This document shows, one piece after another, positions 1 to 12,501 of a stretch of 64,000 nucleotides of DNA (the stretch's first letter is position 1; every line of letters begins with the position of its first letter). The notes beneath the pieces are model-generated. The model saw only the letters and a program-made list of their open reading frames with translations, did not search any database and had not been told where the DNA came from. Made by a program: the position numbers and the translations under genes. The DNA comes from Ceriagrion tenellum. Taxonomy: Eukaryota > Arthropoda > Insecta > Odonata > Coenagrionidae. Location: assembly GCA_963169105.1 (NCBI GenBank), contig OY720636.1:121600188-121664187 (forward strand), in the 5' to 3' direction.

Positions 1-2239
1 TGTCTGCCCTGTAATTTTTTTTGTTGGGTGAACTTGAAATATAATGAATAAATAAAAACTAAAAAATCAGTTTATAAGAGTTAATATGCTACTTTTTGGG
101 GCATATTAATTAACCCCAAAAATGTAAATTAAAATCCAGGCATAATAAATAAAATAGCCGGAATTTACGTTTAGACTTCGCCCGAAACCTCGCAGCTGCG
201 GCTGTACCGGGTCCGATTCTAGTTTTCAGTTCGAGGAAGTGCTGGTGCTGGAGCAAAAAAGGACGAAATGTGTTCGGCTGGGCATACTGGCTCTTGACTC
301 ACTCAAATGAGATGCAAGCTTTGTATTTCATGCTGTGGAGAGCGATGACCCCTGAGAAACGTTCTCGATATGCTGTGATTTCATGCCTTCTAAATCTTGG
401 CCACACTTGCTTAACCATGAATATAAATTATGATTAGGGCATCCCTCGTTCCATATGCCCAAAACAAGAATCTTTCGTTACTTGAGAATAGATTTCAGTG
501 ATTACTCAGAAAAAAATATTCACAAAATAGGTTTAGAACGGGACAAAGGAAACGGTGGAGGGCTTGACTTTGTTGAAGTTATCCATTAAGGAAGATAAAA
601 TTAATAAGTTAACTATACTTCGGAGACTTTTATTAACACCCGGGTTTTGACACTTCGACACACAGACCTGAAGATAACACGAAGTGACGATACCCGGGTC
701 GTGATTATTGTTTCTCGGAAATGGAGTTTACCAAGTTAATAAATTCTTGTTTTGTACTTAAATTCAGTTAAATTGTTGCTCCTATGTGCCATAAGTCCAC
801 TTTTCAAAATATTCTCTTAACTGTTTACATGGCAAGTCTTATAAATAGGAATGCAATCGGAAATGATTATGAAAGCATCCAAAGACCTTAGTAAGCGTAT
901 GGAAACAACGGCTGCAGAGGAAGGCCAGTTACATCGGCATAGAAGGACTTTTCGATAGCCTTGATCCTGAAAATTAAATGCGTTTCTGAAGATAATATAT
1001 ATTCACGCACTCATTTTTCATAGATTTCTTCAAACGCTAGCAGTATCCGAGAACACACTTCTATTCACCAAATAGCGAAAATGAACGGATTCATCAATTC
1101 TCGAATGGAATATTTTATGCGGTAATGCAAAATGCATATCGTTATGACGAACAGATAAGCTATTAAGTATGGAGACTACGTCTGAGCAGAAAAATTTCTG
1201 TGTTGACAAAGTTGCTGAGTTTTACTGATATTTACTAGAAATCACATGCTAAGACATTAGTTCATGTAATGAATTGCTTTCACTGTGATATCTTCTCAGC
1301 TTCAAATCACAACTATCTTCTAATACCGATCTACTTTCTGAATACATTATTAAGGAAAGCCGCCAACTTAGAAGAAGGGGGAGCGTTAGAAGGAGGTGCC
1401 AATGATACCCTATCTACTTTCAGTTGAAGTGATTCCGAAAATATTCTCCTCTCCCCACTGCTTTGGGACAGCAACCTCCCGCGTATTAATACAATCACAC
1501 CCCTTCTGCGAACCCGAGCACTTCCGATCCACTTTCTGTCGCATGGGTAGTGTATATACTTACGTACAAGCCCTCTCCAGCATGGGGCACCCTTTCTTAC
1601 CGTCCACTCCCGTCCTCCCGCACCCAGACTGGTTTCTCCAGCAGCGGCATTCCGAGAGGGCGGAGAGGGAGGGATATACCCAGCCGGTTTCCTCACTTCC
1701 GTTTCCCCAGCATTCCATTCGGTCTCGACGCATCCTCGCAATTTTCCCACCCCGGATGAGGGAAACCGTCTCGTGATAAAACCCCCTAAGTTCAACTTCA
1801 TCCCTCGACTCGCGATTTCATAAATTCGTGAAAAAAATGGTTAGCGTTAATCGAATAACAACATTGTAAATCTCAACTTCCCAAGGGGAACCTAAAATGA
1901 CACAATTCAAGGAGCAACACTTGAAAAGTAGACGCCAATTAAAAGGATGCTATCTTCGTAGCAGAAGACCTCTAAACTTGGTATTACTATCCATGTTCGC
2001 AAAATGAATATTATTACGGAATTTTTATTTAAGCCTCGAAGATCTCCCAAAATGTTAATTAACTGCACACCAATGTAATGTACTAACCATTTCCATCAAA
2101 TCAGTATCATTATCACGCAAAAATTCTTATGAATTTTTAAATGTATTCGCAGGCTATTCACTGAAGAATAGCAATATCAAAGAATTCTAAAGAGCTCATA
2201 GTAAATAACAATAACATTCAATTCATTGGTCGTTCAAAA
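1..2239. other. Stretch without a recognisable gene
   Basis: AT-rich sequence without a recognisable gene. A GC-richer pocket at about 1390-1780 is open in several frames on both strands (126 codons forward and 156 reverse over the same bases). That is the pattern expected of stop-codon-poor GC-rich DNA rather than of a real exon. No protein family could be recognised in it. Confidence 0.6.
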
Positions 2240-2440
2240 CTAGGATTGGTTGGCTTCAGCCCTCCACCCTTCTCTATGTAATACTATTTCCTTTACCTCC
2301 TAGTATCTCTTCCTATGAACTTTCCTCTTTATTTTGTCCATGAACTTAATCATTGGTCTTCCTCTGGGGGCTTTTTGCTCTATTTTGCCTTCAATCATGT
2401 TCTTCACAGCAATAAGAGTTGGGTTGAATATGGAGAAACA
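2240..2440 (-). pseudogene. LINE ORF2 C-terminal fragment
   Basis: On the minus strand this stretch translates as a degraded C-terminal part of a non-LTR retrotransposon ORF2. It contains the phrase MIEGKIEQKAPRGRPMIKF followed by a short basic stretch, then EVKEIVLHREGWRAEANQS before the stop at 2240-2242. The pattern 'GK(x)E...PRGRP...' followed by '...REGWR' is typical of the region downstream of the reverse transcriptase in several arthropod LINE families. One in-frame stop lies between KRY and EVKE, so the copy is dead. The reverse transcriptase and endonuclease are absent. The clade cannot be assigned from this piece alone. Family assignment is from memory of such proteins. Confidence 0.7.
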
Positions 2441-5003
2441 TAGAATACGGATTTATATTCAGACAAGCATCACATTAGCATATTAATAGCATTTAATTAT
2501 TATCATGGATGATTTATCTTTCACCCCTTAAAACTATCCCCTGACCTGAGTCTCTAAATAAGAGTTGATGGTTACCCGAAAAAGTTTTGAGCTGAAATTA
2601 GATGCGCAGGAAGACAAAACTCAATATTTGACGATGCTATGAGATTAAAAAAAATTATTAATCATAAATACCCGCAACATACGTACTACTTTGAAATGAA
2701 ACTTTTTGAAACTACTGGCTTATAAACCTGAAAAAAGGAAGTAGGAACTGGTAGGAAGTAGAACCAACTCCCCAGAGCCAAGCGGATTGCGGTAGTAAGT
2801 TTGTCCACTGAAAATATCCTTGCGCTCAATCGTAGATACATCGAGCCTCGGGATGAATAACACTCACAGTGAGTATTCAGGAGAGACCTCAGAATTCCAC
2901 CCTTCCAACTTCCTCTTTGCCAGGAAACTTCCTACTCGTCGTTTCCTCTCCTCGATTTCGGCAAAGGGAACAATCTGATCCTACATTCAGCCAGGGCAGA
3001 CGGTATGTACTCCTTGCTCCTTGATTGGTATCGTGGGAGACGCCACCTTCAGTCTCAGGTTTTCGTCGGCGTCAGCGGTGGTGATTACCTCACGCTGGGA
3101 GCGAGAAAGAATGGGACACACAACAAGCGCCCGCCTTCCGCATCCTTGCTGCTTCACTTCTTGACATTACGGGAGCACCGATTCAGACGTTTCCCACGCA
3201 TTGTATTTCGCGTGGGTTTGTGCCCGACCGGCCGCGCGAGAGTATTACGCACTCACTCGCGTTTCCTTTTCTTCCAAAAATATCCCTCCAGGGCAGACCG
3301 CGACAGTGCCCGAGTATCAATCCACTCCCAGGAGGTTTCTCTCCAAGATTAAACATTTTTCATGTTCGTCCTTCTGGTAGAAAAATTTATCCTCTATCGG
3401 ATAATGTATGAAAAAATCTACATTTCCACAAGTTTTTTTCCTAGAAACAAGGCAATGAATAATATTGACTAGAAGGGAGGAATGGGATAAGCTTCAGAAA
3501 GAGCATTTTTCTGCCCTGCACGAGGTGCAGCATAAAAGTTCCGAAACTTTAAATATAGCGCACGAACTGACAGAAGTTTGAACTTTCGCTGAGAAGAGTT
3601 TCACATTACGCCGATAGTAACTATGTAGCGCTGTTTTTACTACACGCGAGCCGACGTCAGAACAATTTTATTTACAGTATTTGTTTCGTTTTTCTGCGAT
3701 TTTCCGGGATGACAGAAATCAACTAGCAGAAAATCCGATTTATTATTTAATGATTTATTTAGTGAAATGACACAGGTTATTGCCTCCAGATCTCATAGTA
3801 AGTCGAAGGTGATGAAGGTTTTGGCTTTGAAAGAATAGTTGATTGGTATTTAGCATTTTAAATAAGCCTAGCACAAATGTAACTTTATACGTCACACTAG
3901 GCAGCTCAGAACTAAACGCAGTATCTCTGTTACATAGCTACCCGCCATGCTGAAATCCGCACAGTTACATCAATGGGGGACGTAAACATCGAGCATTCTT
4001 GACTCTTCACGCGCACTTCAGCGTAAATCAGCTCCCCTCGCTATACGTTAGATGAGGGTTACCTTAGAGGAAATCACGGTCAGAAGCGTAAATAAAGCAA
4101 ATACGTTGTAGGGTTGCAAAATAAGCTGAGCACTAAGACTCCCTATTTTATACACCGAGGCGCAATACTTGAATTGGAACACGGCCAATGTCTTCAACAG
4201 TAATATCGTGGTCGATGGGAATGGCCGGTGAACCGCACGGCTAATGTATAGCTCGACTGCCGAGCTCCTTCCTGGTCCGAGCGGTGAAGACAATGGGAGC
4301 TTTCCTCACCGCTCTCCCTTCTCCGCCTATTCCCCAAAGGAGTTACGGGAAGACGTGTGGCTGGCGTTCCCAGGCCAGTTTCCTCAAAAATAAGAAACTT
4401 CCCGGTTCTTCCCACCCACTCGGCCGATCTTGGAGAGCCCCATGTTGGAACACTGGGAGTACTGAACGCATAACATATTTTATCTAAATATAGCCATCCC
4501 GAAAACTTCCTCTTCGAGAAACCGTGCCGAAGCACGGCTCTCTTCTTGTAAACTTGAGAGCTGGGACTCGGTACCTGACCTTCGTGCCGAAGAGGTCACC
4601 AAGTTTTGCGCATCCATCGAACGACTTTCGGAACTAGACTCGACGACCATCCACTCATTCTAACTCAGGAAAAAGAACGGTAAAATCTAAAAAATGCCAT
4701 TGCTTCCTCAATATTGAAGTCGATCTCTACATAGGCATAAAATAAACTTCAGTCCAAACGGTTTATAACGTGTCTACGCCGCTATTTTGGGATGTTGAAA
4801 TACTATCCACGAAATAAATATGAGCTTTGAAATCGAATCTGCCTTCAAATTATTTCCAATATACCTACCTCTTTTTCATACTAAAACATGGAGGTGGAGA
4901 ATATTAATGAGGCCTAGGGACCTCTACACAAGCAGTATTTATAAGAGTGTCCTATGGAACTGGGTAATCCATCTACGCAACAATAATTAATTAGTGAAAT
5001 AAA
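2441..5003. other. Stretch without a recognisable gene
   Basis: AT-rich DNA with GC-richer pockets at about 2880-3350 and 4200-4620. Both pockets carry overlapping open frames with no recognisable protein. I see no RNA gene or element in it. The last 12 bases (4992-5003) are the left target duplication of the foldback element that follows. Confidence 0.55.
4992..5003. repeat. Target-site duplication, left, element A
   Basis: This 12-bp TAGTGAAATAAA is identical to 5238-5249 and lies immediately outside the left arm of the foldback element. Confidence 0.75.
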
Positions 5004-5052
5004 ATGAATTTAAAAGAGATATGGTACCTTTTCCCAGTTTCAATTTCAAGTC

Positions 5053-5084
5053 GACCGGTTTCGTCGCATAGGCGACATCATCAG
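5053..5084 (-). ncRNA. Second hammerhead-like core, left arm of element A
   Basis: This is the mirror copy in the left arm, read on the minus strand. It has the same CTGATGA, extra T, GTCG/CGAC helix, GAAAC and ACCGGT-C order, with one base changed in the helix II loop. The two cores of the element therefore face in opposite directions. Confidence 0.45.
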
Positions 5085-5114
5085 GTGTGTTGCCTCACCT
5101 GATAATTGTCTCAC

Positions 5115-5146
5115 CTGATGATGTCGCCTTTGCGACGAAACCGGTC
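5115..5146 (+). ncRNA. Hammerhead-ribozyme-like core in element A
   Basis: In order the sequence shows CTGATGA (5115-5121), one unpaired T, GTCG (5123-5126), a 6-nt loop, CGAC (5133-5136), GAAA (5137-5140), then CC, GGT and C at 5146. GTCG/CGAC would be helix II. ACCGGT (5140-5145) is self-complementary and would form a two- or three-pair helix III, better in a dimer. C5146 sits at the cleavage-site position 17. Helix I next to the core pairs poorly. The extra T after CTGATGA departs from the textbook hammerhead, but the other copies have one extra base at the same place. Activity is untested. Confidence 0.5.
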
Positions 5147-5237
5147 TACTTGAAATTAAAACTGGGAAAAAGTACCATATCTCTTTTGAATTCATTAGAA
5201 TGGATTTTCACAAAGTAAAGCCTGAAACAATCGAGTA

Positions 5238-5249
5238 TAGTGAAATAAA
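5238..5249. repeat. Target-site duplication, right, element A
   Basis: Identical 12-bp partner of 4992-5003. It lies after the single-copy tail rather than directly after the right arm. Confidence 0.75.
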
Positions 5250-8200
5250 GCCGACAAAATCAAGCAGCTTCAAGATATAACAATTCTGGGACGAATAGCA
5301 CTGTGGCAAGTGGTGTCAAGGGGAATTTCACCGTATCAAATTGTAGGAAAGTTATTAAAGTTCAATGACTTCCATTCTATATTACCAAAAGTACTCTGTT
5401 TCGCTATTTTAACGTTTACCTACTTCAGTGAATAGAGAAACACAATCAATGGCTGTTGTACGCTGCTGAGGTGTGAGAGGCTCCAGCAAGTGTGAGTGAG
5501 CATCGTCAAGGGGGCATGGCTCAATGATCCATGCTAAAAAATAAGCACATTTTAAAGAGAATTATAATGTGAAAAACACTTAATGAATTCATCGCATTTG
5601 AAACTCATTGCATTTAAATTTACTTCCTCGTCTAAGCAAATATTCAGGAGATGAATAAAGTGTTTTTCTCAACTGGTATAGACTTGACACTAAGGCGTCA
5701 CTTCGTGGAAGTATTTTATACTTGAATCCATAATAAAATAATCCTCGTACTTTTCCACCAATATTACAAAGATTATTTAATTATGGACTCTACTGGTATG
5801 TTTGACGCACACCGATGGCTCGACTTGTCAATAGCTGGATCCATATGTGATGGGTACTGTAATCGTGCACCCACCGGGACCAATGTCGCATAATGATTCG
5901 CTGACCCACATAACTCTGACTCTTAACGATTGATTCGCAAAATTCGGCGTCTGGGTCACGGATGTGCCGCGCGTGTCTTCTTCCCGCCGGAACCCATCCC
6001 ACCCTCTCTCTCTCTCTCCCCATAGAACTTCCCTGAATGCTTTGATTCCGTCGAGAGGGGGTGGACGTAGGGGGGGGGGGGGGTCACACACGTCGCTCCA
6101 ATAACGGCCAACCAGCACAGCGAGGGTTTCCGACCATCCCGGAAGTGACGGAGGGCCATGGGGTTGACGATCGCTCGAGGGTGTTCCCGTCTATAAAAGC
6201 GAAGAGGTATGCCACGTGCCCGATACTTGTTCGATATTTCGTTAATCTCCACCTGATTGGTATACCGCAACCTACGCCCCTGGAGGTCCGTACGATTCCA
6301 AACCAGTGCTGTTCTACGAGCTCGCTATGCAACACAATGAGCCAGTGTCGCAATTTATATCATTAATTAAATAGTAAAAGAAACAATGCTATGAGAGGTT
6401 TATCAACGACTATATTTGCTGTACAGAGTTTACATCACATTCCACAGTTTATTAATAATTTTCGATTAAAAATTTAACAGTTCACGTGGATTTCCCATGA
6501 GTGCAGCTATAGAATACATGAAAATTATTCCCTATGAATCAGTCTCAGTTAGTATAAACAGAATAAGCATGAATTTCACGACAACACAAGATAAATAAAA
6601 AAGAGCTGATCTACAACGTTGCATGAGGCGAGTGCCACAAATTTCTCAGCAGTCTCAAGTATGATTCTTCAGCTGGTAAACAGTTTAACGAAAGTCTTCA
6701 TATATTTTACCACGCGTGATAAACGTCAATTTCATAAAATCCCTGTGCACAGACGATAGAAAATGGTAGAATGATCGCATTTGGGTAACAAAGTACTCTG
6801 AATGGAATCGCATACTCTGGCAGTCATAGCAAAACATCTACGAGAACCATATAGAGGTACCACCTTTATTTTTCAAAAGACCTCTTCCAGCTCATCATGA
6901 AATCTACATCAGACCAGTAAATTGTGCATTTAACTTCACTCCTAACTGAATCAAAGTTTAATTAGATATTATTAACAATTAGTTCCATGAGGCAGAAAAG
7001 CCACTCTCAACGCAGATTAAAGAAGGCTGCAGGTTATAGCCAAGCAAAACTCGAAGTCACTACTTAACTTTGATGGTTACCCATCGAAAACGATGACCGA
7101 AACGCGATCAACTAATACAATTTATTCCTGGCACGAAAATATTGGACACTATACACCTCTACCCGCAAAAACCTCAGCCAGCATTGTAGACTTAACCTTA
7201 TCAATAGAACTTCTCAGGGTTATTACAAAGAAATTGGCGTAATAGCAGCCATATTATTAACTTACATATCTTTTGCACTCCAACTGTTTTCATTTTTGTC
7301 GTTCATCTGAATATAATTCCAACTAACATCTGGACACCAAAAGACAATTTGCTCCTTCAGGAATAAAATTAATCGTGATTTCTCAATCAAATTTCTCGAT
7401 CACACGAGAGTTCTTTACGGCAAAGTTCCTTTTAAGTGATTTTTAATGTCATTAGAGTCTTCAGCTCTACCAAAGCCTCAACGACGATTTCCGACAGAAA
7501 AAATTGCTGTTTCGAATAGATGATGACACTTTTCCTTTCAAGTAGAATTACTGTACCACTTCGATGGTTAAGCATTCCGATTGGTCAGATAGATAAGAGA
7601 TCAGGAGAAAAGCTTTTGGCGCGTAGCCATTGATGGGGTTTAGAAATATTTTTTTAATTCCCTCAAGCCAAAACTTCATTTTAATAAAAATGACCGCCCC
7701 TGAAAAAAAATACTCTTTTATCTTTTAAAAATACTCTTCAATCTTGTATCAAAAACGCCCAAAAAAATCTGAAATATGCTATGTCTCCATTCAACATGTT
7801 TTGCTTGACTGTAAACAAAAATTAGGGAACACAGCGGCAGCATTTTCAATCGCTGATAACCGTAGAAAACGGTTATAAATCTCCACCCGTCACATTATCT
7901 GAAAGGCATTAACAATTTGCCCACGTAATCAAGGTTTAATTATCTGCAAAACTATAAACGCAAAGGACAAATGTTTGAATGAATATCATGGCCAATTTTG
8001 GACGATATAGCCTCAACAGTTTTGGTGTCTGAAATAAAGTATACCACTGCTATTAATTCAGCGATATTTGATTGAAACTCTTTATGAGTACTGAAATACC
8101 ATACTGGTTACGATTTTTAACATATTTTTGTTGATAATTGGTCCTATTTTACGGCCGTAACATGACATGAAATCAAAATATATGATAGAACACGTGTAAT

Positions 8201-10676
8201 ATAGACGTCAATGGGCCGATTAGAAATAATTATTAAACCAGATAATCGATGAAAATTGAAATAGTCAGCAAAAGAACTTTAAATGTGCAATCACTCGCCT
8301 AGCAAACAGACGAAGGAGACGAACTGCAATAAAATGCAGTTCATTTCATCGACAATGGAGGCATTAAAACATTTAGCATCAGTTGTCTGTAACCAACTTC
8401 ACTCGGCGGATTGACGCGCGAACTTACTCTGGGATATTTCATGGAAAAGAGAGAAAATATCGACTGAAAGAACTTTCTATGGGATTTGAGATCGACACAG
8501 GCGCCGTGTTGGCGAACAAAATGAGAATTAAAGTGAGGGAATTCATTATATCCTCGGAAATTGAATCTTAATGACTTGGTTTCCAGGTGGAATGCCACAC
8601 CCCTTGAGATGGAAGGGAAATGATTTAGGAGATGAAATTGGACCCTTTTCCAGCAGTAATTGCTGTCACCGATACCTTACGGTTTTACGGCCTCGTGATA
8701 TCACTGCCTACAACGTGCAAAACACTAAAGTTTTAATTAAAGATAATAATCAATTCTTTTTTTCAAACATTCAGTTTAAGACTAAATTATTAGCTAATGA
8801 CATGGCTGTGCAAGACGGTAGCACCATGAAACTAATATACTGGCGCAAAAATTAAATGATTAAAGCATATATTTTCCTTATTTAAATACACTGTGGAAAA
8901 ATTGAATAAAGTAGAGAGTATAAAGGGAGAATTACAGTTGCGTTTTATTTCGTAGCAAGATATTGAATGGTTGCATTCACATTATTTTATCATAATATTA
9001 ATTACTACGCCCCTCCCATACCGCATAATCAAATCTGAAAAAACTAGAATTAGTTAAACATTTTGAATAAAGGGACTTAAAAGCTTTAGGTATTAGCAGT
9101 GAAATTTTTTCCAATTTATGGCAGAAGACACATGCAAGAAAAAAAAGTACTTGTACTGCCAATATCATACCAGGCACATAAGTTCAAAGTTGCGCCTGAA
9201 AAAAGTCAACTACGCCTTTTTGTTGGCTATATGGCAATAATTTTACGATTTTAAAATCTCCATTTTCATCATTAGTATTGAAAACAATTCTATCACTAAT
9301 ACCAGTAGAAATAGATAAATATTTATTTAAGAATATTAATATTTATCATCGGGGATTTAGAAAAAGTTAAAAAATTGTTTACACGCTTCAATAAACAAAT
9401 GCTATACTGTTTATTCCCTACCTTCCATAACTCATGTATAATACAAAGGAAAATCGTAGTCATAATTCGATGAAGTCCTTGTGCTGATTTTAAAGTTGTC
9501 ATTTCATATAGTTATGCCCACTTCTTCGAGGTTTCTGGTAGACAATGCATAGTATATGCAATTTATATTCGTGTAGTAGGAGGAAACCAAATAAATGGAT
9601 ACAAAAGTTTGCGAAGCGAATGAAGTTATCGTTCTTGCATATGCCCTCTTCCTAATGAGAGTGAAATCAAAATCTTTTGCTCGGAGAATTCACCCGGAAG
9701 ACCGTCGGTAAAAGTGGTGGGTACATTTTTAAAAACTTCGCAAACCCGAGGCTCATGGGAAACAGCTGAAGTGGAAGTGTGTGAAACAAAAGGCGAATCG
9801 TAAAATACGGTCAGATTCGGGCCCGTGTACCACAATTAACCCTCCTCCTCTTCGTTCCCTCACACCCAATTCATTATTATTACTATTATAATAATCTTCA
9901 TTCATCATCTCGCGTGGGTACGGGCGCAGGTGAAATTAATGTCCCCAATCCTTCCTCGGATTAACGACGCGCGAGGGGACATTTCGGCCATCCGTTTGTT
10001 TTAATTTCTTTATACGAACATCCAGCCCAAAAAAAAACTGTGAGGTAGAGACGAGAGATATTGTTTTATTCTTTCACTAATAAAATAAAAATGCATGCCA
10101 CTCTATTACTCTTTCGCTTCTAATTAACAAAAAACTGACGCAGGCAGTCGACCGGACGTACTGGCAGCTTATGTTGAGTGGGGTTGGGATAGAGAGTGGA
10201 CGGGAGGTATGCACGCAGTACGTTTTTCAACACTTTGATGCTCCTGAAACAAATGAAGGACGTGCGACACACGGAAATGTAAATCGAGGTGAGAAGCCCG
10301 AGGAGGTGGATGAGGATTAGGTCCCGGGAAATATATCATAAAAACTTTCAATGAACATTTTCGGTTGTGTGCAATAAGTAGGATATAAGTTTTCATTCAA
10401 TACTTACAAATTTGACATATAAATATAGTTTTACGTATTTTACATAAAGTATCGTACACACTCAAGTGTATAAGAGCCCATAGGAAATTCTATTTCGAAA
10501 TAGACATCCTTCAAACAAATTTCAGAGAGAGAATACTGGTGTTCATGAGATAGAATGCTGGTGATGCTATTATTCAGCCTCAATAATTCCTTAAATAAGC
10601 AATACGTTCAAATTGAGACTAAAAAATGAATTGCCTATCTTGCGTACAAATTAGACGAAAATTATTATTTATAAAT
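5250..10676. other. Long AT-rich stretch, no gene seen
   Basis: I see no gene or mobile element here. It holds a (CT)n run at about 6004-6018 and a run of 14 G at 6070-6083. A GC-richer pocket at about 5950-6330 has overlapping open frames on both strands. Open frames at 8341-8855 overlap on opposite strands and match nothing I recognise. Confidence 0.5.
6070..6083. repeat. Poly-G run (14 G)
   Basis: A homopolymer run of 14 G on the plus strand, close to a (CT)n tract at about 6004-6018. The exact length may be unreliable in assembled sequence. Confidence 0.85.
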
Positions 10677-10689
10677 ATAAAAACATGTG

Positions 10690-10885
10690 TATTGGTATTT
10701 TTCGGGTTCTACCCGCGTTCAACTGTTTTTGTGGACGACCATTTCGCCGACATTACAGTAGGCTGCATTAGGTGTTAAGCCGACTGAAATACCGGTGAAA
10801 CGGTCGTCCATAAACATGGCTCATCGTGAGGAGAACCCGAAAAATACCAATGAACAAGGAAACCGCGGAAGCCTTCGTAACAATA
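10690..10885. mobile_element. Foldback element B, Penelope-like
   Basis: The ends form an inverted repeat: TTGGTATTTTTCGGGTTCT near 10692 pairs with its complement ending near 10850. Pairing continues inward in a diverged form around the words GGACGACC and TTTC. A 34-bp tail (10852-10885) follows the right arm. It contains AAACCGCGGAAGCCTTCGTA, which aligns with the tail of the Penelope-like element at 19476-19508. The flanks carry a 13-bp direct repeat with one mismatch (ATAAAAACATGTG at 10677-10689; ATAAAAACTTGTG at 10886-10898). The internal GAAACGGTCGTC corresponds to the GAAACTGTCGTC of the Penelope hammerhead, but the CTGANGA box is decayed. This is an old non-autonomous copy; the relationship is inferred from the tail and the core. 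Confidence 0.6.
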
Positions 10886-11011
10886 ATAAAAACTTGTGGG
10901 TGTTTTGACTTTTTAAAAATTCACTTTATTGAATAAAACTTTATTCTTATTCGATATTTAGTGACAGCTCTTGGAACCATTAGGCAAAATGAAATCAAGT
11001 CGGAAAATATG

Positions 11012-11189
11012 TATTGGTCTCTGGTTTCCGTCCGGGTGAGATGCTCCATCTTCTCCAGCGCCGACGTTTTGATGAATGATTCATCGAAACGTCGGCGTTG
11101 GAGAAGATGGAGCATCTTACCCGGACGGAAACCCGAGAACAATTCGCCGGGAGTCATTCAGTTATTCGCCGGGAGAAAGTGAAATCCTA
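11012..11189. mobile_element. Foldback element C (near-perfect hairpin)
   Basis: A near-perfect palindrome runs from about 11023 to 11133. The arms begin GGTTTCCGTCCGGGTGAGAT and meet at GATGAATGATTCATC. A right-hand tail follows, starting CGAGAACAATTCGCCGGGAG and containing the word TTCGCCGGGAG twice (11143-11153 and 11165-11175). A roughly 15-bp direct repeat with two mismatches (CAAGTCGGAAAATAT at 10997-11011; CAAGTCGGGAAATTT at 11190-11204) may be the target duplication. The core has GATGA, a hairpin, GAAAC and GTC. The C of CTGATGA is replaced by T, so it is at best a degenerate hammerhead. The outer ends are less certain than in the other copies. Confidence 0.55.
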
Positions 11190-11204
11190 CAAGTCGGGAA
11201 ATTT

Positions 11205-11925
11205 TAAAAATATTTCTGGTATTTTAGCTAAGGTATAAGGTATTATTTTACGCAGAGATTTAACAACAAATTAACAATCCACCAATGCATTGGCAAGGAG
11301 AAGAGAAATATGGGAGCAAGATGTACAAAATCTACATTCACCTTAATCCTTCTTTTTAGACTAGGGGATAACTACAATTACAATTCACTAGAATATCTCG
11401 GTTTTGTTCCAGCAGATAAAAAATCCTGACAGCGCCAACGCTTTTGCATGGGATATTCTGTAGAAAAAGTCCCTGCCTCTTCGTCATCCTTTTGATCCCT
11501 CGCCACTGAGAGAGTGGGATACGTGGAGGAAACAAAAGAAGGGGTTGACGCGCAATTACTTTTCCCGGAGCACTCGGGCTGTGTCATTCACCGGAGGAAG
11601 AGGATCCCGCGAAGAGTGCATGCGGGTTAACGACGTCACCACCCTTGCATCCTTCGTTTTGCCATTTCTCAATTCCAATTGTTAATTTTTTTCATGGGCG
11701 GAGGGTATCATTTCGTCGCTCAATTCGGTGCAAGAGACAGAGTTCATATCCGTTTTAATGAGGTTGCCGCAGCCGCCGCCACCACCGTTCGTGGCCTCCC
11801 GTATCTACGGAATACGCCCGTGATATCCGTCGGGAGGTCATCAGTCAGTCAAAGCTTCGCCTTCAGTAATGAATGCGGTGGAACGCACGACTTTTAGGTG
11901 CGTGCATCACGCATTAGCGCAGTGA
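11205..11925. other. Stretch without a recognisable gene
   Basis: No gene was recognised. The GC-rich part at about 11590-11880 has a short GCCGCC/CACCACC run near 11766-11790. It carries one 72-codon open frame with no family resemblance. Confidence 0.5.
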
Positions 11926-12498
11926 ATAACAATAATAAAAATAATAATATTTATTGTTCAAGGACTACATATCCTTTGGAACAAAGTACAGTTTAACTGA
12001 AAAACTCTGTGGCAAAAATAGTATTTTTTCAGGACACTACAGTTTACAAATATGAACATTCAATAAGCATACATTAAACATTAATACAATAATATTTACA
12101 ATAACTATAGTGCAAGCTAATAAAATATATAAACAATTAGTAAGGATGAGAGAGAGTTTTTTATAGAAATTAACAAAAAATGAAGTGTACAATGAAATTC
12201 ACACTGCGCTTCAATAATATTTTTTATACAAGAAAGATAATATTTCCGATTTAAATTTACATACATTGTTTGATTTTATAATATTGTCAGGAATACCATT
12301 CCATATTCTTAGGCCATAATTTATTGAGGATAACTGATACATATTAGTTCTACACCTTGGAATTTTAAATCGTCTTCTTCCTCTTACTTGTCTCCCTGGA
12401 ACACTTTGGTTTCTAATAATATAATTATACAGATAATCAGGGGTTTTAGTTGATAATGTTTTGATGATGTACCAATGTGATATGCTGAACAGAAAATT
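11926..12498 (-). mobile_element. 5'-truncated LINE, 3' end
   Basis: This is a minus-strand LINE end. The open frame (stop at 12211-12213) reads through SVPGRQVRGRRRFKIPRCRT and then INYGLRIWNGIPDNIIKSNN. This matches the conserved C-terminus of CR1/Jockey-type ORF2 proteins, where a basic stretch is followed by an '(L/I)WN(x)(I/L)P' motif. The element ends in an AAT-rich tail at about 11926-11944. Its 3' untranslated end (TTTATTGT, then TCCTTTGGAACAAAGTA) parallels that of the larger LINE at 21.9-23.9 kb, so the two are related families. An upstream stop at 12499-12501 marks where homology or frame is lost. The reverse transcriptase is missing. Confidence 0.7.
12211..12498 (-). pseudogene. 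LINE ORF2 C-terminus remnant
   Basis: A 95-codon open remnant ending YKKYY and stop. It carries the basic RGRRRFKIPRCR stretch and the RIWNGIP motif that marks the end of many CR1/Jockey-group ORF2 proteins. It has no start codon and no catalytic part, so it is non-functional. Confidence 0.65.
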
Positions 12499-12501
12499 TT
12501 A

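Larger units (their letters stand above)
5004..5237. mobile_element. Foldback element A, hammerhead-bearing, Penelope-like
   Basis: The element has two inverted arms (5004-5087 and 5112-5195, five mismatches over the 85-bp alignment that starts at 5003), a 24-bp centre and a single-copy tail (5197-5237). It is bounded by a perfect 12-bp direct repeat, TAGTGAAATAAA, at 4992-5003 and 5238-5249, read as a target-site duplication. Each arm ends in a hammerhead-like core facing outward from the centre. The tail (ending CCTGAAACAATCGAGTA) resembles the tail of the element at 50.2 kb. The architecture (duplication, arm, arm, tail, duplication) matches the Penelope-like element at 18.7-19.5 kb. It has no coding capacity, so it would need enzymes supplied in trans. 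The boundaries are seen in the sequence; the Penelope link is inference. Confidence 0.75.
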
